64,000 nt of DNA, taken from CAVSDF01 sp963726715 (GTDB lineage: Bacteria > Bacteroidota > Rhodothermia > Rhodothermales > BA12). Both the position numbers and the translations under genes were made by a program. This document shows, in pieces, positions 37,524 to 45,977 of the stretch. Within the stretch, counting starts at the first letter, position 1, and each line of letters begins with the position of its first letter. Under the pieces are notes generated by a model. The model was not told the DNA's origin and did not search any database. It saw nothing but the letters and a program-made list of their open reading frames with translations. The stretch spans positions 682,001 to 746,000 of the forward strand of contig CAVSDF010000010.1 in assembly GCA_963726715.1 (NCBI GenBank). Direction: 5' to 3'.

Positions 37524-38705
37524 ATGGTTCTCGAACACGTCGGCATCGCCGCCGCCGACCTCGCCGCCACGCTCGGCACGTACCGACGACTGCTCGGGCT
37601 CGACGTCTACAAGACCGAGACGGTCGAGCGCGAGGGCGTGCGGACGCACTTCCTCGACACCGGCGCGCGCCTCGAACTCCTCGAAGCGCTCTCGCCCGAG
37701 TCGCCCGTCGCGCGGCACATCGAGCGGCGCGGCGCGGGCGTCCACCACCTCGCCTTCCGCGTGCCCGACGTCGATGCCGCCGCCGCGCGCCTGGCTGCCG
37801 CAGGCGTGCCGCTCCTCAGCGAGACGCCCAAGACCGGCGCCGACGGCAAGCGCATCGTCTTCCTCCACCCGAAAGCCACGCACGGCGTCCTCGTCGAACT
37901 CCTCTCCGACGATCCCGACGCCCTCCCCACGCCCGAGTGGGCCGACACGCCCGCCGGACGCCTCGCCGCCTACCGCTTCGGCGCCCGCCACGACGCCGAC
38001 GGCAACGCGCGCCCGGCGATCCTCGTCCTCCACGGCGCCGCCGGGTCGACGCGCCTCGAAACGCTGCTGCTCGCCCGCCTCCTCGAACCGACCGGCCACG
38101 TCGTCGCGCTCGACCTGCCCGGCCACGGTCAGAGTTCGAGCAAGTGGGCGATGGTGAGATCACGTTCGAGGGCACGATGGGCGCGGTCGTCGGGGCGATG
38201 GACGCGCTCGGCATCGCGCGGGCGCACGTCGCCGGGTACAGCTTCGGCGGCGCGGTCGGCGCTCTTCCTCGCGGCCCTGCACCCGGAGCGCGTCGGGCGC
38301 GTCGCCGTCCATGCGACGAACCTCGTCTGGGACGATGCGACCGTCGCGGCGATGACGCGGCGCCTCAACCCCGCCGTCCTCGCGCGGCGCTTCCCCGACG
38401 TGTGGGCGCGCTTCGAGGCCGCCCACGGTGGGCGCTCATCGGACCTCTTCGCGCGCGTCGGCGCCTTCACCGCCACCATCCCCGCCTTCGCCGCCGACGC
38501 GCACGCCCTCGCCGCCCGCATCGCCGCCCCCGTGCTCGTGACGGCGGGCGACCGCGACGAACTGTTCTCCATCGACCGCACCCTCGCCCTCCGCGACGCC
38601 CTCCCGTCGGCCGCGCTCGGCATCCTCCCCGGCCACCGCCACGCCCTCACGCCCGAGGCGACGAGGGCCGTGGCGCCGCTCGTGGCGGCGCATCTGGCGG
38701 GGTGA
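37524..38705 (+). CDS. Fusion of VOC/methylmalonyl-CoA-epimerase-like domain with alpha/beta hydrolase (two compensating frameshifts)
   Basis: Residues 1-133 form a VOC (glyoxalase-fold) domain close to methylmalonyl-CoA epimerase: MVLEHVGIAAADLAATLGTY, TGARLELLEALSPESPVARH, GAGVHHLAFRVPDVDAAAAR and HGVLVELLSDDP supply the expected metal residues His, Glu, His and Glu. After a linker (ADTPAGRLAAYRFGARHD) comes an alpha/beta hydrolase: ILVLHGAAGSTR, VVALDLPGHGQS, nucleophile AHVAGYSFGGAV, VTAGDRDELF and LPGHRHALTP. The segment 38133-38257 is readable only in another frame (GEITFEGTMGAVVGAMDALG), so two opposite one-base errors are needed; total length is a multiple of three. No methylmalonyl-CoA mutase gene lies in the window. 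The substrate of the fusion is unknown. Confidence 0.8.
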   Translation: MVLEHVGIAAADLAATLGTYRRLLGLDVYKTETVEREGVRTHFLDTGARLELLEALSPESPVARHIERRGAGVHHLAFRVPDVDAAAARLAAAGVPLLSETPKTGADGKRIVFLHPKATHGVLVELLSDDPDALPTPEWADTPAGRLAAYRFGARHDADGNARPAILVLHGAAGSTRLETLLLARLLEPTGHVVALDLPGHGQSSSKWAMVRSRSRARWARSSGRWTRSASRGRTSPGTASAARSALFLAALHPERVGRVAVHATNLVWDDATVAAMTRRLNPAVLARRFPDVWARFEAAHGGRSSDLFARVGAFTATIPAFAADAHALAARIAAPVLVTAGDRDELFSIDRTLALRDALPSAALGILPGHRHALTPEATRAVAPLVAAHLAG

Positions 38706-38842
38706 GGTTGGGGAGGGTCGTTCGTCGTTTGTAGTTGGTGGTGGGCGGAGGAGGTGGCGAGCGGATGGCGGCGGGCCGATCTCAGCCGAGCCATGGAGCG
38801 CACGACGCACCACCACCAACTCACCACCCACCACCACCAACC

Positions 38843-40210
38843 TCACTCCCCCCGCGGCAGCGCCATCGGCAGGTCGGCGACGACGTAGGCCATGATGGCC
38901 ATCGCGGCGGCGCAGCGGGCGAGTTCGGTCGGATCGATCTTGTCCATCGTGTCCGCCTCGGTGTGGTGGTAGTGGAAGTAGCGCGTGCCGTCGACCGAGA
39001 GCGACATCTGCGGGACGCCGAAGGGCCGCATCGGCGAGATGTCGGCGCCGCCGCCGCCGCGCGTGATCGCGGCCGCGCCAATCGAGGCGAGGAGCGGGCC
39101 GACCTGCTCGACGATGGCGAAGGCCTCGTGGCGCCCGGTGAAGCCGAAGCCGGTCGGCTGGAACGTGCCGCCGTCGGACTCGATGGCGAGGATGTGGCGC
39201 TCCATGTCGGCGCGGTAATCGCGCGCGTACGCGTTGCCGCCGCGCAGGCCGTTCTCCTCGTTCGTCCACCCGACGACGCGGATCGTGCGCCGCGGGCGCA
39301 GGCCGAGCGACTTGAGCACGCGCACCGCCTCCCACGCCGCGACGACACCGCCGCCGTCGTCCATCGCGCCCTGCCCGACGTCCCACGAGTCGATGTGGCC
39401 GCCCATGACGACGACCTCGTCGGGGAATTCCTGCCGCGGATCTCGGCCATCACGTTGCGCGAGACGCGGTCGGGGAGCGTGTGGGCTTCCATCTGCAGGC
39501 GCACGCGGAGCGTCTGCCCGCGCGCGGCCATCCGGCCCATCCGCATCGCGTCCTCGACGGTGATCGCGGCGGCGGGGATTTGCGGCACGCCATCGGCGTA
39601 GGCCATCCCGCCCGTGTGCGGCGTCGCCATCGTGCCCGACGCGACCGAGCGGACGAGGCTGGCGACGGCGCCGCAGCGCGCGGCGAGGACGGCGCCCTGC
39701 CCGCGGTACTTGACGGTCTGCCCGTACGTCGTGAAGGGCACGTTCCAGAGCACGATTTTGCCGGATGCGTCGGCGCAGCGCGCGTTCAGGCCGTCCTCGC
39801 CGTCCACGACCAGCACGTCGGCCTCGATTCCGCCGACGGGCGTGGCGATCGAGCCGCCGAGGCCGAGCATCGGCAGGCGGTCGGCGAAGGGCGCGGTGAG
39901 GTCGGCGCGCTCCTCGCCGCGAATCCAGACGGGCACGCGGACGGTGTCGGTGTGGACGCGGTCGAGACCGTCGCGGCGCATCTCGGCGGCCACCCAGTCG
40001 ATGGCGCGCTCGAGGTTGTCGGAGCCGGAGATGCGCGGGCCGAAGGTGTCGGTGAGTTCGGCGAGGCGGTTCCAGGCGGCGCTGTCGGCGGTCGCGGCGG
40101 CGATGATGCGCGCGGCGGTGGCGGCGTAGTCGGCGGGCGCGGGCCGGCTGCGCGGCGGCAGGCGCGGCGGCGAGGACAGCGAGGAGGGCAGCGGAGGCGA
40201 GGCGGCGCAT
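38843..40210 (-). CDS. M28 family metallopeptidase (carboxypeptidase Q-like), secreted (two frameshifts)
   Basis: Signal peptide MRRLASAALLAVLAAAPAAA from ATG 40210, one shift near 40140, then ADYAATAARIIAAATADSAA. A PA-like insert (about 110-240) precedes the peptidase core. Zinc ligands and catalytic residues: VVVMGGHIDSWDVGQGAMDD (His and Asp), VGWTNEENGLRGGN (catalytic Glu and ligand), ILAIESDGG (Asp) and HYHHTEADTMDKI (His). A second shift near 39432 (EIRG to QEFPDEVVV) restores the frame; total length is a multiple of three. Family members remove amino acids from peptides in the periplasm. A TACCTTG box lies 30 bases upstream. Confidence 0.9.
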   Translation of the reverse strand: MRRLASAALLAVLAAAPAAAQPARARRLRRHRRAHHRRRDRRQRRLEPPRRTHRHLRPAHLRLRQPRARHRLGGRRDAPRRSRPRPHRHRPRARLDSRRGARRPHRALRRPPADARPRRLDRHARRRNRGRRAGRGRRGRPERALRRRIRQNRALERALHDVRADRQVPRAGRRPRRALRRRRQPRPLGRVGHDGDAAHGRDGLRRWRAANPRRRDHRRGRDADGPDGRARADAPRAPADGSPHAPRPRLAQRDGRDPRQEFPDEVVVMGGHIDSWDVGQGAMDDGGGVVAAWEAVRVLKSLGLRPRRTIRVVGWTNEENGLRGGNAYARDYRADMERHILAIESDGGTFQPTGFGFTGRHEAFAIVEQVGPLLASIGAAAITRGGGGADISPMRPFGVPQMSLSVDGTRYFHYHHTEADTMDKIDPTELARCAAAMAIMAYVVADLPMALPRGE

Positions 40211-40239
40211 CGGGCAGGGGCGTGTGGATGGGATGCGCG

Positions 40240-40246
40240 CAAGGTA
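40240..40246 (-). promoter_or_regulatory. -7 promoter element (TACCTTG)
   Basis: TACCTTG on the minus strand, 30 bases before the M28 ATG. Confidence 0.6.
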
Positions 40247-40263
40247 CGCGGGCGCCCCGCTCC

Positions 40264-41568
40264 CTACTTCTGCTTGAACACGATCGTCAGCGGCACGCCC
40301 TCGAAGCCGAAGGCCTCGCGGAACCGGTTGCTGAGGAAGCGGACGTAGCTCTCGTGGACGCCCTTCGGGTGGTTGGCGAAGAAGGCGATGACCGGCGGAT
40401 TCGCGCGCACCTGCGTGCCGAACTTGAGCTTCACCGACGCCCCGCGCCACGGCGGCGGCGCGTGCGCGGCGGTCGCCTGTTCGAGGAACTCGTTGATCTT
40501 GGAGGTCGAAATCCGCTTCCCACGCTCGTCGCCGATCTGCACGGCGGCCTCCAGCACCTTGCCGACGCGCTGCTTCGTGAGGGCGCTCACGAACACGACG
40601 GGCACGTACGAGAGCGTCTGCAGGCGGTCGTGGATGCGGCGCGTGTAGTCGCGCGCGGTGTTGGTCTCCTTCTCGACGAGGTCCCACTTGTTGACCACGA
40701 TCAGCAGGCCCTTCTTCTGCGACTCGGCCTCCTTGAGCACGGCGATGTCCTGCGCTTGCAGGCCCTCGGTGGCATCGAGGAGGAGCGCGCAGACGTGGGC
40801 GGATTCGATCGCGCGCTGCGTGCGGAGCGTCGCGTAGAATTCGACGTTCTCGGCCACCTTCGAGCGCCGCCGCAGACCGGCGGTGTCGACGAGCACGAGG
40901 TCGCGCCCGAAGTGCTTGAACGGCGTGTCGAGCTGGTCGCGCGTGGTGCCGGGGATCTCGGTCACGATGGCGCGCTCCTCGCCGAGAAGCGCGTTCGTGA
41001 GCGACGATTTGCCGACGTTCGGGCGCCCGATGAAGGCGATCCGCAGGCGCTCGTCCTCCTCCGACTCGTCGGCGTGCGGAAGCGCGGCCACAAGGGCGTC
41101 GAGGAGTTCGCCGGTCCCCGAGCCGCTCAGCGACGAGATCGGATACAGGTGCTCGCCGAGGCCGAGGGCGTAAAACTCCGATGCGTCGAGGCGCCGCCCT
41201 TCGTTGTCGGACTTGTTGACGGCGACGAAGACCGGCGTCGTGCCCTTGCGCAGGATCGCGGCCATCTCGCCGTCGAGGTCGGTGACGCCCGTCGTGACAT
41301 CGACGACGAAGACGACGGCGTCGGCCTCGGCGAGGGCGATCTCGACCTGTTCGCGGATGGCCGCTTCGAAGCGATCTGCGGAGCGGGGCACGTACCCGCC
41401 GGTGTCGACGAGCGCGAAGGCGGCGCCGTTCCAGAGGGCCTCGCCGTAGATGCGGTCGCGCGTGACGCCGGGTTCGTCGTAGACGATGGCGTCGCGGGTC
41501 TCGGTGAGGCGGTTGAAGAACGTCGATTTGCCCACGTTGGGGCGGCCGACAATGGCGACGAGAGGCAC
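40264..41568 (-). CDS. der: Ribosome biogenesis GTPase Der (EngA)
   Basis: 434 aa, the normal size, from GTG 41568 (VPLVAIVGRPNVGKSTFFN). Two tandem G domains: G1 GRPNVGKS at about residues 7 and 179, DEPGVTRDR and EIPGTTRDQ switch regions, DTGGY and DTAGLRR G3 motifs, NKSD and NKWD G4 motifs. The C-terminal KH-like domain runs from about 350 (RISTSKINEFLEQATAAHAP, IAFFANHPKGVHESYVRFL). It binds the 50S subunit during assembly. The frame is open upstream to 41805, but those residues come from a repeated intergenic element. Confidence 0.96.
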   Translation of the reverse strand: MPLVAIVGRPNVGKSTFFNRLTETRDAIVYDEPGVTRDRIYGEALWNGAAFALVDTGGYVPRSADRFEAAIREQVEIALAEADAVVFVVDVTTGVTDLDGEMAAILRKGTTPVFVAVNKSDNEGRRLDASEFYALGLGEHLYPISSLSGSGTGELLDALVAALPHADESEEDERLRIAFIGRPNVGKSSLTNALLGEERAIVTEIPGTTRDQLDTPFKHFGRDLVLVDTAGLRRRSKVAENVEFYATLRTQRAIESAHVCALLLDATEGLQAQDIAVLKEAESQKKGLLIVVNKWDLVEKETNTARDYTRRIHDRLQTLSYVPVVFVSALTKQRVGKVLEAAVQIGDERGKRISTSKINEFLEQATAAHAPPPWRGASVKLKFGTQVRANPPVIAFFANHPKGVHESYVRFLSNRFREAFGFEGVPLTIVFKQK

Positions 41569-41885
41569 GGGAGCGTCTGGGATAGGCAAACCCGTTCGAT
41601 GCCGACCGCCCCTCCGCCGTTCCGCCCGCTCGTGCAAGACGCCGCCAATACCGCCGCGCGTGCACCCCGCCGGCCGACAATCGCGATCCGAGCCAACGCC
41701 TCCCTTGAGGGCGGTGGCCCACCGCGGAGCGGCGCAGGCTCCGGGCCGGAGGGTGTGGGGCGGTCCTTGAGCCTCCGAGGTTGCTTCGCCGCCCCACACC
41801 CCCACCCCGCCTCGGCGGGGAGCCCCCTCAAGGGGGCGGTTTGGTCGTTCACAGGCGGAGAATCACCGGAGCCGTCCGCTTCACC
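41569..41885. repeat. Large intergenic inverted-repeat element, copy 1
   Basis: No gene. Within 41701-41840: CTCCCTTGAGGG on the left, complemented by CCCCTCAAGGGGG on the right, with inner arms GGTGTGGGGCGG (41752) and CCGCCCCACAC (41789) and a small CCCCGCC/GGCGGGG hairpin. A second copy with the same order of blocks lies at 61026-61172. Confidence 0.65.
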
Positions 41886-42701
41886 TCACCCGCGCTCCTT
41901 CACCTCCAAGAACAGCGCCCGGAAGAGCATGAAGGAGGCCTCGGCGACCTCGTTCGTGAACCAGTAATTGACGCCCGCGCCGACGGCGGCGCCCGCGATC
42001 GGAATGGCCTGGAAGACCTTGCGCGAGATGAGTGCCTTGGCGATCTCGCGGGGCATCTGGCGGCTCTGGTCGCGCAGCGTCCCCGACGTGCGCCCGCGGT
42101 ACGGCACGTCGCGCGCGAAGGCAGCGGCGGCGACCGAGATTTCGCGCATCGCTTCGAGCTTCGACTCGCGCGAGCCGGCGGCGGCGACGTTGTAGATCGA
42201 GACGACGAGCGGGCGGTGGTCGGGCCCGTTCACCTCGAAGCCGTAGACGGCGCCGAGTTGCTGCACGAGCCGCAGGTTGACGGCGAAGAGGAGCGGGATG
42301 TCGGCGAGCATCAGGAGCGCCCCGCCGAGGCCGGTGCCGCCTCCGGTGAGCGCGGCGGCGACGGCGTTCTCGTTGAAGAGCGTCCGCGCGTACGGGTCGA
42401 GGATGTCGAGCGGCGCGTTGCGCAGGTCGGCGATGGTCTCGGCTTCGACGCCTTTGGCGCGGAGGTCCTTGAGGATCTGCGAGGGGTCGTAGGTCCACGC
42501 CGTGGCGCTCGCCAGCGTTTCGAGGCCGCCCTCGACGGCATCGCCGGCCTTGTCCATCATCTCCGCCGGAACGACCTTTTCGAGCGCCCAGTCGACGGGC
42601 TTCATCGCCCAGTTGACGGCCTGCATGAGCACGCTCGGCTCGCGTCGCTGCCATGCGTCGAGGTCGCGCTGGACGGTGCGTTCGTGGTCGGTGAGCCGCA
42701 T
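41886..42701 (-). CDS. EcsC family protein
   Basis: 271 aa from ATG 42701 (MRLTDHERTVQRDLDAWQRR). Resembles the EcsC family, named for a Bacillus gene next to the EcsAB ABC transporter; molecular function unknown. Features: helical N-terminus (VNWAMKPVDWALEKVVP), a Gly-rich hydrophobic mid segment (ALTGGGTGLGGALLMLADIP, LLFAVNLRLVQQLGAVYGF), and a C-terminal amphipathic region (IPIAGAAVGAGVNYWFTNEV), suggesting membrane association. There is no neighbouring ABC transporter here. The upstream open frame to 42881 lacks coding character. Confidence 0.85.
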   Translation of the reverse strand: MRLTDHERTVQRDLDAWQRREPSVLMQAVNWAMKPVDWALEKVVPAEMMDKAGDAVEGGLETLASATAWTYDPSQILKDLRAKGVEAETIADLRNAPLDILDPYARTLFNENAVAAALTGGGTGLGGALLMLADIPLLFAVNLRLVQQLGAVYGFEVNGPDHRPLVVSIYNVAAAGSRESKLEAMREISVAAAAFARDVPYRGRTSGTLRDQSRQMPREIAKALISRKVFQAIPIAGAAVGAGVNYWFTNEVAEASFMLFRALFLEVKERG

Positions 42702-42946
42702 GCGGGGTGGGGAATCGGGGAGGACGGAGAGGAAGGCGAACACGGTGGGGCGCGGAGGCGAGGCAGGTACGCCCGGCGCTACGGGCCGGTCCCCGGCGCG
42801 GTTGCGGAGGGGGCGATGGCGTTCCCCATCCGGCCACAGCGGCAGGAGGGGGCCGCGCAACGCTTCCGCGACGACGCACACCGCCGCGGCACCTCGCCGC
42901 CCTCGCCGCCGTGTGCACAGGGACTTCCAACACGCCCGATTTCCCG

Positions 42947-44116
42947 ATGCTCGCCGCCCTCCTCGTCGACCTCGACGGCACGCTCGTCGCCACCAACGCC
43001 CTCCACGCCCGCGCCTTCGTCGATGCGTTTGCCGAAGCGGGGGTCGTCGTGCCCGTCTCGGCGGTGATGCCGCACATCGGGCTCGGCGCCGACCGGCTCG
43101 TCGGGGCGATTCTCGGGCCGGATACGCCGGACGGGCAGGCGGAGGCGCTCGCCGCGCGGCACACGGCGATCTACATCGACCGCTACGCCGCCCGCGCCAC
43201 GCTCCGGGCCGGGGCGCTCGACCTGCTCGCCGCCGCCCGACGCGCGGGCCTCAACCTCGCCCTCGCCACGGCGTCCAAACAAGACGAACTCGACGCCGTC
43301 GCCCGCGCCGCCGGTCTCGATCTCGACGCCTTCGACGCCGTCCTCACCGCCGACGATGTCGAGAACGCCAAGCCGTCGCCCGATGTCATCGCTGCCGCCT
43401 GCAAGAAACTCGGGGTCGATGCGGCCGCGACGGCGCTCGTCGGCGACACGCCCTTCGACGCCCTCGCCGCGCGGCGCGGCGGGTCGGTGCTGCTCGGCGT
43501 CGAGAACGGCACCCACACGCGAGAGGTGGTGCGATGTGCCGGTGCGCGCGGCGTGTGGAGCGGTCCCGGCGACCTCGCGCGCGCGTTCGAGCAGGCGATG
43601 CGGCTCGCCTCGCCCGGCCCGCACGTCCTCACCGCCGCCACGCTCGACGCGCTGATGGACGCCGCGCTCGACGTGGCCGAGGCGACGCTCGGCGACGGCG
43701 GCGTGCCCTTCGGCGCCGTCGTCGCCCGGCCCGACGGCACCGTCGTCGCCCGCGCGGGAAACCGGGGCCACACGACCGGCAGCCCCATCGCCCACGCCGA
43801 GAGCGAGGCGCTGCGCCAGGCGGGCGCGCGCCTGAGTGAGCACGACGACCTCGTGCTCGTCGCCACTGTCGAGCCGTGCGCGATGTGCTTCGGCGCCGCC
43901 CTCGCCGCCCGCATCGACACCGTCGCCTACGCCCTCGCCGCGCCCGAGAACGGCGCCACCGCCCGCCTCGACGGCCCGACGCGCGGCCCGGCGGTGCTGC
44001 CGCGCACGACGCACCGCGCCCACGGACGCGACCGCAGCCGCGACCTGTTCGTCCGCTACGCCGCCCTCCACCCCGGCAACGCCTTCGTCGCCCGCCTCCT
44101 CGCCGACACCGCGTGA
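42947..44116 (+). CDS. Fusion of HAD-family phosphatase and nucleoside/base deaminase
   Basis: 389 aa from ATG 42947. Residues 1-225 are a HAD hydrolase (beta-phosphoglucomutase/Gph type): LLVDLDGTLVATNALHARAF (nucleophile Asp), LALATASKQDELD (Ser/Thr), ENAKPSPDVIAAACKKLGV (Lys) and ATALVGDTPFDALAA. Residues 235-389 are a cytidine-deaminase-fold zinc enzyme of the guanine/tRNA-adenosine deaminase group: GGVPFGAVVARPDGTVVARA, SPIAHAESEALRQAG (His and Glu) and VEPCAMCFGAALAAR (two Cys). Both active sites are complete and the frame is continuous, so the fusion is real in this sequence. A joint role in nucleotide dephosphorylation and deamination, or nucleotide-pool cleaning, is inference. Confidence 0.9.
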   Translation: MLAALLVDLDGTLVATNALHARAFVDAFAEAGVVVPVSAVMPHIGLGADRLVGAILGPDTPDGQAEALAARHTAIYIDRYAARATLRAGALDLLAAARRAGLNLALATASKQDELDAVARAAGLDLDAFDAVLTADDVENAKPSPDVIAAACKKLGVDAAATALVGDTPFDALAARRGGSVLLGVENGTHTREVVRCAGARGVWSGPGDLARAFEQAMRLASPGPHVLTAATLDALMDAALDVAEATLGDGGVPFGAVVARPDGTVVARAGNRGHTTGSPIAHAESEALRQAGARLSEHDDLVLVATVEPCAMCFGAALAARIDTVAYALAAPENGATARLDGPTRGPAVLPRTTHRAHGRDRSRDLFVRYAALHPGNAFVARLLADTA

Positions 44117-44154
44117 TCCGTCTCGGTCCCCGGCCGAGGCCCGCGCCCGCGGCG

Positions 44155-44161
44155 TATCCTG
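44155..44161 (+). promoter_or_regulatory. -7 promoter-like element (TATCCTG)
   Basis: TATCCTG 26 bases before the DinB-family ATG; one mismatch to TAnnTTG. Confidence 0.4.
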
Positions 44162-44187
44162 CGGCAGTCTTCCCCTCCATCCTCCCG

Positions 44188-44706
44188 ATGCACGACCGCC
44201 CCGATCCGTCCGAATACGCTGCGTTCTACGGGCGCTATGTCGCACTCGTCCCCGCCGGTGACCTCCTCGACCTCTTCGACGCGCAGGCCGACGACCTCGC
44301 CGTGTGCGCCGTCGGGGTGCGCGAGGCGCGGGCGGCGCACCGGTACGCCGAGGGCAAGTGGACGGTGCGCGAAGTGTTCGGCCATGTCGCCGACACCGAG
44401 CGCGTGTTCGCCGACCGGATCCTGCGCATCGGACGCGGCGACGCGACGCCGCTGCCGGGCTTCGACGAGAACGCCTACGCGGCCCACGCCGGGTTCGAGG
44501 CGCGTCCGATGGCGAGCGTCGCGGACGAGTTCGCGGCTGTGCGGGCGTCCACGATTGCCCTGTTGCGCGGATTGCCGACCGAGGCGTGGACGCGCATCGG
44601 AACGGCGAGCGGCCACGGCGTGAGCGTTCGCGCGCTCGCCTGCATCGCCTACGGCCACGCGGCGCACCACCGCGCGATCCTCGCCGAGCGCTACGGGATC
44701 GTCTGA
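44188..44706 (+). CDS. DinB superfamily protein
   Basis: 172 aa, soluble. The four-helix DinB/YfiT-like fold has the metal-binding His triad suggested by VREVFGHVADTERVFADRIL (one His) and YGHAAHHRAILAERY (two His). Members include thiol-dependent transferases (BshC-like, mycothiol or bacillithiol S-transferases) and uncharacterised metal proteins. No substrate can be named here. Its last 16 bases overlap the 3' end of the convergent MFS transporter gene. Confidence 0.85.
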   Translation: MHDRPDPSEYAAFYGRYVALVPAGDLLDLFDAQADDLAVCAVGVREARAAHRYAEGKWTVREVFGHVADTERVFADRILRIGRGDATPLPGFDENAYAAHAGFEARPMASVADEFAAVRASTIALLRGLPTEAWTRIGTASGHGVSVRALACIAYGHAAHHRAILAERYGIV

Positions 44707-45977
44707 ACCGCAGTCTGGTGGCGGGCGACGCCGACGGCGACGATGAGCGCGCCGACGGCCGAGACGGCGAACGGGAGCGCCGGGCCGCGCGACCAGACGG
44801 CGCCGGTGAGGGTCGAGGCGGCGAGGGCTCCGACGCTGCCGAGCGCGCCGAACAGCCCGAGTCCGCGCCCGCGCATCGCGTCCGGGAGGGCGTCGGAGAG
44901 CCACGCTTTGGCGACGCCTTCGGTGAGCGCGGCGTAGGCGCCGTAGAGCGCGAAGAGGGCCGCAAAGGCGCCGATGCCGTGCGCGAGCGCCATCCCGGCG
45001 TAGACGGCGGCGAAGAGCGCGAGGCCCGCCGCGAGCGTCACGCCGCGTCCGGCGCGGTCGGCGAGGGCGCCTGCCGGGTAGGCGAGGGCCGCGTAGACGA
45101 GGTTGTAGAGCACGTACGCCCCGAGCGCCGCCGTCTCGCCAGAGACGGCCCACGGACCGAGCGCAACGCCCGCCCCGACGCCGTCGCGGACGCGCAGCAG
45201 CAGGAAGACGTCGGAGGCGTTGACGAGCGCGAAGGCGACGAGCCACCCGGCGCGGCGGCGGTACTCGGGCGGCGCCACGCGCCAGAACGCGCGCATCGAC
45301 GTCGACGACGGCGCATCTCCCACGACGGGCGCGGGCGGACGGCGCTCGGCGACGAGCCGGGTGAGGGCGACGCCGATGAAGGCGGGAATGGCGGCGGCGA
45401 GGAAGAGGGCCTGGTAGGCGCCGGGGCGCGCGGCGAGCCACACGAGCGCAATCGTCGGGCCGACGGCGGCGCCGAGGGTGTCGAGGGCGCGGTGGAGGCC
45501 GAAGGCGCGGCCGCGCATCGCCGCCGGGACGCTCGCGGCGAGGAGGGCGTCGCGCGGGCCGGTGCGGATGCCCTTGCCGACGCGGTCGAGCACGCGCGCG
45601 CCGGTCACCATCGCCCACGTCGGGACGAGGCCCGGCAGCGGCTTGGAGAGCGCCGAGAGCGCGTAGCCGAGCGTCACGAAGACGCGGCGGCGCCGGAAGC
45701 GGTCGCTCAGGCCGCCGAAGTAGCCCTTCGAGATCCCGGCCGTGATCTCGGCGAGGCCCTCGGTGAGGCCGATGAGCGCGAAGGGCGTGCCGAGGGCCGC
45801 GAGGAAGAGCGGCAGCACCGGGTAGAGCAGCTCGCTCGACACGTCGACGAAGAACGACACGAACCCGAGCGTCCAGACGGCGCGCGGCAGCCGCGTCGGC
45901 GCGTCGTCTCCAACCGAAACGTCTCCCCTTCGACCCTCATTCGCCGGGTCGTCCGTCGGCACCACGGGCGCGCTCAC
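44691..45977 (-). CDS. MFS transporter
   Basis: 428 aa, about 12 hydrophobic segments. GTG start at 45977, whose GTGA overlaps the stop of the PBP1A gene by 4 bases, so translation is coupled. The cytoplasmic loop 2-3 motif KGYFGGLSDRFRRRRVFVTL and the repeat equivalent PAGALADRAGRGVTL are typical of the major facilitator family; GKGIRTGPRDALLAASVPAA resembles a conserved segment of prokaryotic 'YfiS/EmrD-like' exporters. Substrate unknown. Coupling to a peptidoglycan synthase suggests an envelope-related export role, which is inference only. Confidence 0.9.
   Translation of the reverse strand: MSAPVVPTDDPANEGRRGDVSVGDDAPTRLPRAVWTLGFVSFFVDVSSELLYPVLPLFLAALGTPFALIGLTEGLAEITAGISKGYFGGLSDRFRRRRVFVTLGYALSALSKPLPGLVPTWAMVTGARVLDRVGKGIRTGPRDALLAASVPAAMRGRAFGLHRALDTLGAAVGPTIALVWLAARPGAYQALFLAAAIPAFIGVALTRLVAERRPPAPVVGDAPSSTSMRAFWRVAPPEYRRRAGWLVAFALVNASDVFLLLRVRDGVGAGVALGPWAVSGETAALGAYVLYNLVYAALAYPAGALADRAGRGVTLAAGLALFAAVYAGMALAHGIGAFAALFALYGAYAALTEGVAKAWLSDALPDAMRGRGLGLFGALGSVGALAASTLTGAVWSRGPALPFAVSAVGALIVAVGVARHQTAVQTIP

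Noticed and set aside
38133..38257. Programmed frameshifting in the VOC-hydrolase gene and others
   Set aside because: No slippery heptamer or downstream structure is shared, and the breaks occur at random places in unrelated genes; errors explain them better.
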